Shown here one piece after another: positions 29,208-37,652 of a stretch of 64,000 bases of DNA; within the stretch, counting starts at the first letter, position 1, and the number at the start of each line of letters is the position of its first letter. The notes beneath the pieces are model-generated. The model was given only the letters and a program-made list of their open reading frames with translations. It searched no databases and had not been told where the DNA came from. The translations under genes were made by a program, and so were the position numbers. Source of the stretch: Nocardioides panacis (GTDB taxonomy: Bacteria; Actinomycetota; Actinomycetes; Propionibacteriales; Nocardioidaceae); assembly GCF_019039255.1 (NCBI RefSeq), contig NZ_CP077062.1:2356001-2420000 (forward strand), read 5' to 3'.

Positions 29208-30752
29208 TCAGCGGGCGAGGACGACGTGGAGGTCGTGGCGGAAGGAGAGCTCGGCGTGGCTGGGTTGTCGGGGTCGGGTGGTGCGGGGTGGTCGGGTGGG
29301 TCCGGGGGGCAGGGGTGGTCGGGTGCGGTGTCGGTGTCCGGTGGGGGTGGTGGTCTCCACTGCCGGACCGGTCCCGGTGCCGGTGTGGGGGTTGGTGGTG
29401 TGGGTGGTCCAGCCGGGGGCTTCCTTGGCGTAGTTGCAGGCCGCGCAGAGCCCCTGGGCGTTGCCGGCGGTGGTGGGGCCGCCGGTGCGGGCCGGGTGGG
29501 GGTGGTCGAGGTGTCGGATCGGGGCGTTGCACCAGGGGGTGCGGCAGTGCTGGTCGCGCAGCACCAGGAACCGGCGCAGGAGTCCGGTGAACCGGCGGCG
29601 CCGGGAGTCCATCGCGACCAGCTGCCCGGTCTCCGGGCTGGTGTAGAGGCGGCGTACCCAGACCTCCGCCTCGGTGCCGGTGCCGGTGGTGCGCAGCCAG
29701 TCCCGGACCCAGGGGGCGGGCAGCGGTCCGTAGCCCGCGAGCTGCACCGGCACGTCCACCGCCTCCACCGCCTCCACCGGATCGTGCGGGTCGTCCGCAG
29801 GGGTCCGGTGGGTGCCGAGCAGGGTGGTGTCGGTCATCACCAGGGCGATCTCGACCGGGACCGCGGTGGCGGTGGTCTGGCCGGTGACCCGTTCGACCAG
29901 GGTGTCGGCCATGATCTGCCCGCGGCTGCGGGCGTCCCCGCCCGAGCGCAGGGTGTCGGCGTGCCGGGTCAGCGCGGCGTAGAGCGCGACGCCCTGGACC
30001 GCGGGCAGCAGCCCGGACAGGCAGGCCATCGTGTCCGGCGCCGGGCGTAGGGTGACCCGGCGCTCGTGGTGCGCGCGGGCGGCCCGGTCGGTGAGCGCGT
30101 GCGGGTCGAGCCGGTAGCCGATCCGGCGGGCCTCCGCGGCCGCCTCGCGGTCTCCCAGCGCCCCGATCCCGCCGGGTCGGGCGGCCAGCTCGGCGTCCAC
30201 CCGGACCCGGTCCGCACCGGACAGGCAGGCGGTCTCCCGGGCGATCAGGGTGGCCCGCCACTCCGAGGTCTGCCCCGCGGCCAGCGCGGCCAGGGTGTGC
30301 GGCAGCTCGCTCACCAGGGCCCGGGCCAGCCCCAGGTGCCGGGCGCCCTTGACCGGGCTGTCGCGGCGGGCCAGCCCGACCTGCGCCGCGACCCCCGCGC
30401 CGACCCGCCGCTCCGGCACCCCGGCGGCCCGCTGGGCGGCCCGCTGGGAGGCCTCGAACCCGACCGTGACCCGCGCCTGCGCCGCCGCCGCAGCCGCCTT
30501 CAACCGCTCCAGCACCACCAGCTGCTCGACCCGCTCCGCATCCGAGACAACACCCCCGGCGCCCATGCCACCGCCGCCATCGTGGGTGTCGTCGTCGGCG
30601 TCGTCGGTGCCGTCCAGCTGGTTGTCGGCACCCAGCGAGCCCAGCGCCTGCACCCAGCCGGACAGCACCCGGGAGTCGGGCACAGCAGCCTCCAGCAGCC
30701 CGGGAACCGGGCTTCCCTGCTCGGGCTTCAATGTCGAACGGTCTTCGATCAT
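29208..30752 (-). CDS. DUF222/13E12-type HNH endonuclease-like protein
   Basis: This is a 514-residue protein with an N-terminal DUF222 helical region (13E12 repeat family, about residues 70-350). A C-terminal HNH nuclease domain follows: LRDQHCRTPWCNAPIRHLDHPHPARTGG, then NAQGLCAACNYAKEAPGW, giving the His-Asn-His and the two CxxC-like zinc pairs. The last 60 residues are Pro/Thr/His-rich. Such genes occur in many copies in actinobacterial genomes, often near mobile or repeat DNA, but this copy has no transposase neighbours. No function is proven; DNA cleavage is inferred from the motif. The 22-bp repeat array lies directly upstream. Confidence 0.85.
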   Translation of the reverse strand: MIEDRSTLKPEQGSPVPGLLEAAVPDSRVLSGWVQALGSLGADNQLDGTDDADDDTHDGGGGMGAGGVVSDAERVEQLVVLERLKAAAAAAQARVTVGFEASQRAAQRAAGVPERRVGAGVAAQVGLARRDSPVKGARHLGLARALVSELPHTLAALAAGQTSEWRATLIARETACLSGADRVRVDAELAARPGGIGALGDREAAAEARRIGYRLDPHALTDRAARAHHERRVTLRPAPDTMACLSGLLPAVQGVALYAALTRHADTLRSGGDARSRGQIMADTLVERVTGQTTATAVPVEIALVMTDTTLLGTHRTPADDPHDPVEAVEAVDVPVQLAGYGPLPAPWVRDWLRTTGTGTEAEVWVRRLYTSPETGQLVAMDSRRRRFTGLLRRFLVLRDQHCRTPWCNAPIRHLDHPHPARTGGPTTAGNAQGLCAACNYAKEAPGWTTHTTNPHTGTGTGPAVETTTPTGHRHRTRPPLPPGPTRPPRTTRPRQPSHAELSFRHDLHVVLAR

Positions 30753-30873
30753 GTGTTCGATTCTAGACGGGCCCGCCGACAGGATCGATGGCCGAACGAG
30801 ATCTGTGGACGACGCCCCACGACAGGGATCCAGCCACCCTCAGCAGAGCAGGAAGCCGGCACAGGGCTGGCGC

Positions 30874-31045
30874 GAGTCCCGGGTCGGTGTGACGTGAGGG
30901 CCGGGTCGGCGTGACACACGGGCCGGGTCGACCTTGCGTAGGGCCCGGGTCGGCATCGCCGGAGGCCCGGGTGAGCATGTCCAGGGCCCGGGTCGACATG
31001 GCCGGAGGGCCGGGTCGACGTCGCCCAAGGCCCGGGTCGGCAGGA
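30874..31045. repeat. 22-bp tandem repeat array, eight degenerate copies
   Basis: CGGGT cores begin at 30880, 30902, 30924, 30946, 30968, 30989, 31011 and 31033, a 22-nt period with one 21-nt step. The unit starts (A)GGCCCGGGTCG and is followed by about 10 variable bases, often with GCATCGCC or ACATGGCC. It fills most of the 366-nt gap between the HNH gene and the VOC gene. There are no unique spacers, so it is not a CRISPR array. Confidence 0.88.
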
Positions 31046-31118
31046 CAGGTGGCCGCGCTCGGCGCGCTCCTCCGGTGCCGTGCGGCGGGAGTGCACACCG
31101 GCCTGGCACGGTGGGGGG

Positions 31119-31499
31119 ATGACGGCACCCCACCTCTCCCTGTCCGGCGTCGTGCTCGGCGCGCCCGACCCGCAGGCCCTCGCGACCTTCTACGAGGCCC
31201 TCCTCGGCTACGAGCGCGTGGAGGACAGCGAGGAGTGGGTGGTGACCCGGCCGGCCGGCGGCGTACTCCCCGGACTGTCCTTCCAGCGGGAGAAGTACCA
31301 CGTCGCACCGACCTGGCCGGGCGGCCCGACCGACCAGCAGATGCAGGTCCACCTCGACGTCGCGGTCAGCGACCTCGACGCGGCCGGGGCCCTGGCCGAG
31401 CGCGCCGGAGCGGTGCTGGCGGAGTACCAGCCGCAGGAGGACGTGCGCGTGTGGATCGACCCCGCGGGGCACCCGTTCTGCCTGTTCCTGCAGGGCTGA
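31119..31499 (+). CDS. VOC/glyoxalase-fold protein
   Basis: This is a 126-residue single-domain protein of the vicinal oxygen chelate superfamily (glyoxalase/bleomycin-resistance fold). It has two beta-alpha-beta3 modules: LSLSGVVLGAPDPQALATFYEALLGYE in the first, and VHLDVAVSDLDAAGALAERAGAV ending in DPAGHPFCLFLQ in the second. Candidate metal ligands are His in VHLDV and Glu/Gln near the ends, although the usual first ligand is not obvious. Actinobacteria have many such proteins and substrate cannot be inferred. The ATG at 31119 follows GTGGGGGG, a poor ribosome site. Confidence 0.82.
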   Translation: MTAPHLSLSGVVLGAPDPQALATFYEALLGYERVEDSEEWVVTRPAGGVLPGLSFQREKYHVAPTWPGGPTDQQMQVHLDVAVSDLDAAGALAERAGAVLAEYQPQEDVRVWIDPAGHPFCLFLQG

Positions 31500-31637
31500 C
31501 CGGACGGACACCGACGGCGTCGGCCGAACGGACCGGTCGAACCCGAAAACCGGCGAACCAGACACGTGCCGCGTACGGTGGCACGACCGGCCGAGGTACG
31601 GCCGTGGGGGGAACCGAGTCATCGAAAGAGTGCTGTC

Positions 31638-31793
31638 ATGCCTGTCGTCCTGCTCGTCTGCGCCGCCCTCCTGCTCGTCGCGGCCGCCTGGACCGCCTAC
31701 CGCCACCGTGCGGCGCGCACCTGGGACCGCGAGCTCGACGCCGCCTTCGACGGCGGCGACCGCCGCCCGCTCGCCGAGCACCGCTCCCTCTGA
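31638..31793 (+). CDS. Small single-helix membrane protein, unknown (51 residues)
   Basis: This is predicted from an ATG at 31638 (MPVVLLVCAALLLVAAAW), one N-terminal membrane helix, and a charged tail with TWDRELDAAF and a basic/acidic end. Coding bias is consistent with a gene, but the ribosome site is weak (GAAAGAG), and no family is recognised. A longer frame from 31566 exists but adds only low-complexity residues. Confidence 0.45.
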   Translation: MPVVLLVCAALLLVAAAWTAYRHRAARTWDRELDAAFDGGDRRPLAEHRSL

Positions 31794-31826
31794 CGCAGGG
31801 GACGTCCCTCGGTCGTCCGCCCGTGC

Positions 31827-32159
31827 TCAGACGGAGTCGCGCCAGTCCAGGTCCGGCCGGTGCCGCACGGCCGCGACCACGCAGAGCGTGCCGCACAGCA
31901 ACAGCGGCAGGCCGATGGAGAACAACGCGATGTACCCGAGCCCGAACAGCCCGATCGCGCTGACCACCAACGCGACCCGCCGGCGCGGAGCCTTCGGGCG
32001 TACGGCGTAGCCCGACGCCGCGACGCACACGACCAAGATGGTCAGCGCCCACCAGGACGGGCGGCTGCCCTGCGCCAGGACGAGGTACACGTACAGCGCG
32101 GTGATCGCCGCGGTGAGCACCGAGGCGCACAGCGGCAACAGGTCGAGTCGTCGGGGCAC
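31827..32159 (-). CDS. Hypothetical membrane protein
   Basis: This roughly 110-residue protein has four hydrophobic segments (LCASVLTAAITALYVYLVL, WWALTILVVCVAASGYAV, VALVVSAIGLFGLGYIALF, GLPLLLCGTLCVVAAV) and an acidic C-terminus. No family is recognised. Two starts are possible. GTG at 32159 follows CAGACT by 6 nt and would be leaderless. GTG at 32237 overlaps the etfA stop (GTGA) but adds 26 Ser/Arg-rich residues across a 19-bp direct repeat. The shorter form was preferred. Confidence 0.55.
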   Translation of the reverse strand: MPRRLDLLPLCASVLTAAITALYVYLVLAQGSRPSWWALTILVVCVAASGYAVRPKAPRRRVALVVSAIGLFGLGYIALFSIGLPLLLCGTLCVVAAVRHRPDLDWRDSV

Positions 32160-32186
32160 GGGGACAGTCTGCCGGAGTCGTCTCGA

Positions 32187-32224
32187 CGAGCTCGACCAGC
32201 CGTGCCGAGCTCGACCGCCCGTGC
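32187..32224. repeat. 19-bp direct repeat, two copies
   Basis: Two adjacent units, 32187-32205 and 32206-32224, share CGAGCTCGACC and CCGTGC with two mismatches. They lie just downstream of etfA. Confidence 0.6.
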
Positions 32225-32233
32225 GGGGCGTGG

Positions 32234-33211
32234 TCACGACCTGCGGCGGCGGAGCTCCTCGTTGATCGCGGGCACGATCTCGTGCAGGTCGCCGATCACC
32301 GCGTAGTGCGCCTTGGTCACCATCGGCGCGTCAGGGTCGGTGTTGATCGCCAGGATCGTCTTCGAGCTCGACATGCCGGCCCAGTGCTGGATCGCCCCGC
32401 TGATGCCGCACGCGACGTACAGGTCGGGCGAGACCCGGCTGCCGGTCTGGCCGACCTGCTCGTGGTGCGGGCGCCAGCCCAGGCTGGTGACGACCCGCGA
32501 GACACCGAGCGAGGCGTCGAGCAGCTCGGTCAGCTCGAGGAGGTCGGCGAAGCCGTCGGCCCCGCCGGCACCCCGCCCGGCGCCGACGACGACCCGCGCG
32601 GCCTTCAGGCCGCCGGACTCGTCGGGCTCCCCCGGCTCGGTGCGGACGACCCGGGCGCGGAGGTCCGCGTCGCTCACGGCCACGTCGATCGGGTGTACGA
32701 CGGGCGTGGTCGACGTCTCGGCCTCGGCGGGGTCGCACGCGTGACCGGCCACGGAGAACACCGCGACCCCGTCGGTCAGCGCGATCTCCTCGAGCGCCGA
32801 GCCACCGAGCACCTGGCGGGAGACGACCAGCGGGCTGGTCGAGTCGACCTCGACGACGTTCGCGGCCATCGTCACGCCGAGCCGGCAGGCGACGTGCGCG
32901 AGCACCTCGTTGCCCCGCGGTGTGCCGGCGGCCGTGACCACCGTCGCGTCGCCGACCGCCGCGACCACGGCCGCCGCCCAGGCGGCCGCCGCGTAGGACG
33001 TGAACGCGTCACCGTCGGCGTGGTGCACCACCGAGACGCCGTAGGCGCCGAGCTGGTCGACGAGGCCGGAGGGGCCGTCGCCGACGACCAGCGCGTGCAC
33101 GTCGGCGTCGAGACCGCGGACGAACGTCAGCGTCTCCCGGGACACCTCGGTGGCGCCGCCGCCGTCGGTCTCGACCAGCACCAGCACGGCCGCATGCGTC
33201 GCAGGGCTCAT
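32234..33211 (-). CDS. etfA: Electron transfer flavoprotein alpha subunit
   Basis: This is a 325-residue ETF alpha subunit, which holds FAD and accepts electrons from flavoprotein dehydrogenases to pass them to the respiratory quinone pool via ETF dehydrogenase. The C-terminal FAD domain has ARVVVGAGRGAGG, SLGWRPHHEQVGQTGSRVSPDLYVACGISGAIQH and INTDPDAPM, all standard. Stop/start overlaps link dehydrogenase-etfB-etfA into one unit, so this ETF probably serves the dimethylglycine/sarcosine dehydrogenase rather than beta-oxidation. Confidence 0.94.
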   Translation of the reverse strand: MSPATHAAVLVLVETDGGGATEVSRETLTFVRGLDADVHALVVGDGPSGLVDQLGAYGVSVVHHADGDAFTSYAAAAWAAAVVAAVGDATVVTAAGTPRGNEVLAHVACRLGVTMAANVVEVDSTSPLVVSRQVLGGSALEEIALTDGVAVFSVAGHACDPAEAETSTTPVVHPIDVAVSDADLRARVVRTEPGEPDESGGLKAARVVVGAGRGAGGADGFADLLELTELLDASLGVSRVVTSLGWRPHHEQVGQTGSRVSPDLYVACGISGAIQHWAGMSSSKTILAINTDPDAPMVTKAHYAVIGDLHEIVPAINEELRRRRS

Positions 33212-33981
33212 CGCACGACCCCCAGCTTCTCCAGCAGGTCGACGACCGCTCCGGCCGCCGCAGGACCCTCGCCGAGCACCTCGACCTGGCTCGGTTGCAG
33301 GGGCGGCAGCTTGAGCCGTCGCCGCCCGGGGCCGGCCGGCTCGTGGGTCGGGACGACCTCCTCGACGGCGATCTTCTTGGCCTTCATGCGGCCGGGGATC
33401 GAGGGGTAGCGCGGCTCGACACCGCCCTCGGACACGGTCAGCACGGCGGGCAGCGCGACGTCGAAGATCTCGGTGCCGCCGTCCGGGCTGCTGCCGCGGA
33501 CGTCCACCCGGTCACCCGACACGGACAGCGTCGAGACGCCGGTGACGACCGGCCGGTCGAGCAGGTAGGACAGCCGCACGCCGACCTGGAAGTCGCCGGT
33601 GTCGGAGGCGTCGTTGCCCAGCAGCACCAGGTCGTACGACGTCCCGGCGGCCTCGTGGGCCCGGACCACGTCGGCGATCGCGGCGGCGACGTCGGCCGGC
33701 CCGAAGGCACCCGCGTCGGCCTCGACAAGCACCGCGGCCGTGCAGCCGAGGGCCAGGGCGTTGCGCAGCTGCTCGACGGCGTCCGAGGAGCCGAGCGTCA
33801 GCACGGTCGCCGTGCCGCCGGTGTCCTTGGCGACCTGGATCGCCAGCTCGACGGCGCAGTCCTCGTGGGGGCTGACGGTGTGCCCGAGCGAGGAGTCGTC
33901 GACGGCCATCGCGTCCGCGGTCAGGCTGATCTCGCCGCCGAGGTCGGGGACCCGCTTGATGCAGACCAGGACGTTGCTCAT
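33208..33981 (-). CDS. etfB: Electron transfer flavoprotein beta subunit
   Basis: This is a 257-residue ETF beta subunit that binds AMP and docks the dehydrogenase. It has VLVCIKRVPD at the start, SPHEDCAVELAIQV, LTLGSSDAVEQLRNALALG (AMP/recognition region) and VLLGNDASDTGDFQVG. The ATG overlaps the stop of the upstream dehydrogenase (ATGA), and its own stop overlaps etfA. This tight coupling argues for a dedicated electron path from the methylamine dehydrogenase. Confidence 0.94.
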   Translation of the reverse strand: MSNVLVCIKRVPDLGGEISLTADAMAVDDSSLGHTVSPHEDCAVELAIQVAKDTGGTATVLTLGSSDAVEQLRNALALGCTAAVLVEADAGAFGPADVAAAIADVVRAHEAAGTSYDLVLLGNDASDTGDFQVGVRLSYLLDRPVVTGVSTLSVSGDRVDVRGSSPDGGTEIFDVALPAVLTVSEGGVEPRYPSIPGRMKAKKIAVEEVVPTHEPAGPGRRRLKLPPLQPSQVEVLGEGPAAAGAVVDLLEKLGVVR

Positions 33982-36491
33982 CCGCGGATCCGTTCGTTGG
34001 CGGGGTCGAGCAGCGGCGTGCTGTCGACGGAGCCGACGGTCACCGGGTAGAGCTCCTCCATGTAGGACACGGCGAGCTCGTTGCCGACCCGCGCCTCGGA
34101 CGGCGGCAGGTAGGCGAGCAGCACGTGCTTGCCCAGCGAGGGCCCCGACCCGGCGCTCGTGACGTAGGGGTGGTGGCCGTGCCCGTCGGTGAGCGTCCCG
34201 CCCTCGCGGGTCAGGATCGGCTCACCCCCGAGCATGTAGCGCTTCTCCCCCGACGCCGAGGTGTGGTCGTCGACGGTCAGGGTGCAGAGCACCGCCTGCG
34301 GCGCGGCCTCGCGCTGGGCGAGGTACGCCTGCCTGCCCACGAAGTCCGCGGCCTTCACCTTGGGCCGCTGCATGCCGGCCTCGACGATGCTGCGCTCGGC
34401 GTCGAGCTCGGCGCCGTACGCGCGGTAGCCCTTCTCGATCCGGCCGGTGGTGCCGTAGACGCCGATCCCGACCGGGCGCGCGCCGTGCGGCGCGCCGGCC
34501 TCGAGCAGCCGGTCCCACAGCGCCGCGGCGTGGCCCATCGGCACGTAGAGCTCCCAGCCGAGCTCGCCGACGTAGGAGATCCGGGACGCCAGCACCGGGG
34601 TGCCGGCCACCGTGATCTCCCGGCAGGTCAGGAAGCCGAAGCCCTCCTCGGACACGTCGTCCGAGGTCAGCGAGGCGAGGATGTCGCGGGCCCGCGGACC
34701 CCAGACGCCGATCGTGGAGACCTCGTCGGTCAGGTCGGTCAGCGTCGTCGCCCCGTCGTCGGGCAGCTGGTCGGAGAACCACTTGCGGTCCGCCATGCCG
34801 TGCGCGCCGCCGGTGACCACGCGGAAGTGGTCCTCGCCGAGCCGCATCACCGTGAGGTCGGACAGGAAGCCGCCCTTCGCGTCGAGCACCGGGGTGTAGA
34901 TCACCTTGCCGACCGCGACGTCGCACTGGGAGACGCAGGTGTGCTGCACGACGTCCAGGGCGGCCGGACCGGTGATGTCGAAGACCGCGAACGCGGTCAG
35001 GTCGATGATGCCGGCGGCCTCGCGCATGCGCAGGTGCTCGGCGTTGACGATCGGGCTCCACCAGCGCGCGTCCCACTCGTTCGTGCGCGGCATCACGGCG
35101 TCGCCGTACGTCTCGAGGAGGTCGGCGTTCGACTCGTACCACTGCGGGCGCTCCCAGCCGACGGCCTCGAAGAACCGCGCACCGAGCTTGGTCTCGGAGT
35201 CGTGCATCGGGGAGAGGCGCTGGTCGCGGTCGGACTCGTACTGCTCGGCGGGGTGCACGATGCCGTAGGTCTTGATGAACGACTCGGTGGTGCGCAGCCG
35301 GGTGTGCTCGCGGCGCATCTGGTGCGGGTAGAAGCGGGCGATGTCGCTGTGGTGGACGTCGATCTCGGGGTGCCCGTCGGTCATCCACTCGGCCACCGCG
35401 CGCCCGACGCCGGGGCCCTCCTTGATCCACACCGCGGCGGCGGTCCAGAGGCCCTTCACCAGGCTCTCGCCGAGGATCGGGTTGCCGTCGCAGGTCAACG
35501 ACAGCAGGCCGTTGATCGCGTAGCGGATCTCCGCGCCCTCGGCGCCGAGCAGCTCCGGCATCAGCTCGTAGGCCTGCTCGAGCTGCGGGTCGAAGTCGTC
35601 GGAGGTGAAGGGCATCTCCGTCGGGGACAGCTTGGCCTGCTCGATCGAGGGGATCTCCTCGGGCTCGTGCAGGATCGCGCGGTGCGCGTAGGAGCCGACC
35701 TCCATGTCGGCGCCGTGCTGCCGCTCGTAGCAGAACGTGTCCATGTCCCGGACGATCGGGAAGGAGATCTCCCCCTCGGTGCCGGCCAGCTGCGGGCAGG
35801 GGCCGACGCTGATCATCTGGTGCACCGCCGGGGTCAGCGGGATGCTGATGCCGGCCATGTCGCCGATCTTCGGGCTCCACACGCCGCACGCGATCACCAC
35901 GTGCTCGGCCTCGATGTCGCCGCCGCTGGTGCGGACCCGGCGGATCCGGCCGTCCTCGACGTCCAGGCCGGTCACCTCCACCGTGGGTACGACGGTCAGG
36001 GCACCGGTCGCCAGGGCCGTCTCGCGCATGATGGTGCCGGCCCGCAGCGAGTCGACGACCCCGACCGACGGGGTCCAGAACGCGCCGATGATCTGGTCGG
36101 GGTCGAGGAACGGGACCTTCTCGGCCACGAACGCCGGGTCGACCAGCTCGGACTCGATGCCCCAGGCCCGGGCCGACGACATCCGCCGGCGCAGCTCCTG
36201 CATGCGCTCCTCGGTGCGCGCCACCTCGAAGCCGCCGGACTCGGTGAAGACGCCCATCTCCTTGTACTGCCGCATCGAGTCGAGCGTCAGGTCCGTGATC
36301 TCCCGGCTGTGGTCCACCGGGAAGATGAAGTTCGAGGCGTGACCGGTCGAGCCACCGGGGTTCGGCAGCGCGCCCTTGTCGATCTGGACGATGTCCGTCC
36401 AGCCCAGCCGGGCCAGGTGGTGGACGAGGCTGTTGCCGACGATGCCGGCGCCGATCACGACGACGCGGGCAGTGGACGGGACCGAGGCCAT
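33978..36491 (-). CDS. Dimethylglycine/sarcosine dehydrogenase-like FAD oxidoreductase with GcvT domain
   Basis: This is an 837-residue two-part protein. Residues 1-400 form a DAO-type FAD domain: VVVIGAGIVGNSLVHHLARLG nucleotide motif and GGSTGHASNF, where the His is placed like the covalent-FAD His of mammalian DMGDH/SarDH. Residues about 425-830 form a GcvT-like folate-binding domain (TNEWDARWWSPIVNAEHLRMREAAGIIDL, GELGWELYVPMGHA) that would capture formaldehyde as methylene-THF. An adjacent, coupled ETF suggests a dehydrogenase rather than an oxidase. The exact substrate (dimethylglycine, sarcosine or both) cannot be told. A 34-bp operator lies 29 nt before the ATG at 36491. Confidence 0.87.
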   Translation of the reverse strand: MASVPSTARVVVIGAGIVGNSLVHHLARLGWTDIVQIDKGALPNPGGSTGHASNFIFPVDHSREITDLTLDSMRQYKEMGVFTESGGFEVARTEERMQELRRRMSSARAWGIESELVDPAFVAEKVPFLDPDQIIGAFWTPSVGVVDSLRAGTIMRETALATGALTVVPTVEVTGLDVEDGRIRRVRTSGGDIEAEHVVIACGVWSPKIGDMAGISIPLTPAVHQMISVGPCPQLAGTEGEISFPIVRDMDTFCYERQHGADMEVGSYAHRAILHEPEEIPSIEQAKLSPTEMPFTSDDFDPQLEQAYELMPELLGAEGAEIRYAINGLLSLTCDGNPILGESLVKGLWTAAAVWIKEGPGVGRAVAEWMTDGHPEIDVHHSDIARFYPHQMRREHTRLRTTESFIKTYGIVHPAEQYESDRDQRLSPMHDSETKLGARFFEAVGWERPQWYESNADLLETYGDAVMPRTNEWDARWWSPIVNAEHLRMREAAGIIDLTAFAVFDITGPAALDVVQHTCVSQCDVAVGKVIYTPVLDAKGGFLSDLTVMRLGEDHFRVVTGGAHGMADRKWFSDQLPDDGATTLTDLTDEVSTIGVWGPRARDILASLTSDDVSEEGFGFLTCREITVAGTPVLASRISYVGELGWELYVPMGHAAALWDRLLEAGAPHGARPVGIGVYGTTGRIEKGYRAYGAELDAERSIVEAGMQRPKVKAADFVGRQAYLAQREAAPQAVLCTLTVDDHTSASGEKRYMLGGEPILTREGGTLTDGHGHHPYVTSAGSGPSLGKHVLLAYLPPSEARVGNELAVSYMEELYPVTVGSVDSTPLLDPANERIRG

Positions 36492-36519
36492 GAGAGGCTC
36501 CTCCGAGTCGAGGTTTCTG

Positions 36520-36553
36520 TTGCGTATCATGCAACGCAATGCGTCATATGAAA
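36520..36553. promoter_or_regulatory. 34-bp IclR-type operator, copy A (dehydrogenase-ETF operon)
   Basis: It begins TTGCGTATCATGCAAC and aligns base by base with three other sites in this window. The inner palindrome is TTGCGT-N8-ACGCAA; the distal half-site here is degenerate. It is centred about 45 nt upstream of the dehydrogenase start. Confidence 0.7.
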
Positions 36554-36636
36554 CAGCCTCCAGCATGCGGCTCCCCCGCCGCGCCTGTCAACCAGGCACG
36601 ACGGGGGGAAACGGCCGGATCCCCGGGGTCAGTTGG

Positions 36637-37602
36637 TCAGGTGCCCTGCAGCCACTGCTTGACCATGTCCGGGTTGTCGTCGATCCACTTCTTCGCGGCC
36701 GCGTCGGGGTCCATCTTGTCCTTGGCGATGTACTCCGCGACCTTGTTCTGGTCGTCGTTGGTCCACTGGAAGTTCTTCACCAGCGTGTAGGCCGGCGAGC
36801 CCGAGTCGGCGAACTTCTTCGAGACCAGCTTGTTCAGCTTGTACGGCGGGTAGTCGCAGGCGACCTTGGCCGGGTCGGAGTCGCAGCCCGGGGTGTACTT
36901 CGGCAGGTTCACCTTGACCAGCGGGATCTCCGAGAAGAACCAGTCGGGCTGGTAGAAGTACGCCAGCAGCGGGGTCTTGTTCTTCTCCGCCGAGCGGAAG
37001 CTCTGGATCAGCGCGGCCTCGCTGCCGCCGACCACGACCTTGTAGTTGAGGTGCAGGTTCTTGACCAGCGCCTCGTCGTTCGTCACGTAGGACGGGTCGC
37101 CGTCGAGCAGCTGGCCCTTGCCACCCGACTCCGAGGTCTTGAACAGGTCGGCGTACTTGTTCAGGTTCTTCCAGTCGGTGATGTCGGGGTACTTCTGGGC
37201 CATCCACGGCGGGACGTACCAGCCGATGATGCCTTCGTTCTTGGTCAGCCCGGCGTCCTGGACGGTCTTCTGCTGGTCGACGTACTTCTTGACCAGGTCG
37301 GGGTGGCCCCAGTTCTCCACGATCGTGTCGGTGGTGCCGGCCGACATGCCCTGCCAGCCGACCTCCTCCTTGACGTCCTGGTAGTTCACCGTGCAGCCGA
37401 GCTTGGTCTTCGCGAGGTGCCCGATGACGTAGGCGTTGGCTTCGTACCCGGTCCACGGGTTCACCGCGATGTTGACGGTGCCGCAGGACTTGCCGCTCGC
37501 GGACTTGGTCTCCTTGATGTTGCCCCCGCCGCAGGCACTCACCGTTACCGCGAGCGCCGCTGCCACGCATGCCAGCCGGAGCCGGTTCGATGTACGTGCC
37601 AT
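36637..37602 (-). CDS. proX: Glycine betaine/quaternary amine ABC transporter substrate-binding lipoprotein
   Basis: This is a 321-residue OpuAC/ProX-type binding protein anchored by a lipobox (TVSACGGG, Cys near residue 24). The mature part starts TVNIAVNPWTGYEANAYV, typical of the family. It contains Trp/Tyr residues expected for a cation-pi cage (WVGWQ-like GWQGMS, ENWGHP, WYVPPWMAQKYPD, YFYQPDWFFSEI). Two Cys in GCDSDPAKVACDYPP may form a disulfide. It is the last gene of betB-betA-proV-proW-proX, 50 nt after proW. Which quaternary amine it binds is inferred from context. Confidence 0.9.
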   Translation of the reverse strand: MARTSNRLRLACVAAALAVTVSACGGGNIKETKSASGKSCGTVNIAVNPWTGYEANAYVIGHLAKTKLGCTVNYQDVKEEVGWQGMSAGTTDTIVENWGHPDLVKKYVDQQKTVQDAGLTKNEGIIGWYVPPWMAQKYPDITDWKNLNKYADLFKTSESGGKGQLLDGDPSYVTNDEALVKNLHLNYKVVVGGSEAALIQSFRSAEKNKTPLLAYFYQPDWFFSEIPLVKVNLPKYTPGCDSDPAKVACDYPPYKLNKLVSKKFADSGSPAYTLVKNFQWTNDDQNKVAEYIAKDKMDPDAAAKKWIDDNPDMVKQWLQGT

Positions 37603-37652
37603 GTGCTTGTCGTTCCCTTCGTGACGATCGCCCGGGCGGGCGAAGCTGGTGG

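Noticed and set aside
27730-30261. 843-codon reverse-strand frame across DUF402 and HNH genes
   Set aside because: It runs out of frame through two better-supported genes and the small secreted gene, and is Arg/Pro/Gly-rich without domains.
29208-30752. HNH protein considered as a mobile intron endonuclease
   Set aside because: No intron, intein or transposase features flank it; the DUF222 region places it in the common actinobacterial 13E12-type family.
30874-31045. Possible CRISPR array
   Set aside because: Units follow one another directly with a 22-nt period and degenerate halves. There are no unique spacers of 30-40 nt, no leader and no cas genes.
33978-36491. Dimethylglycine oxidase (oxygen-using) rather than dehydrogenase
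   Set aside because: Domain order is the same, but two ETF genes are coupled downstream, which favours a dehydrogenase. The oxidase option cannot be fully excluded.
36520-36553. Operator copies considered as phage or island attachment sites
   Set aside because: They are all in promoter positions, with arms at a fixed spacing next to an IclR gene, and no integrase or tRNA gene is nearby.
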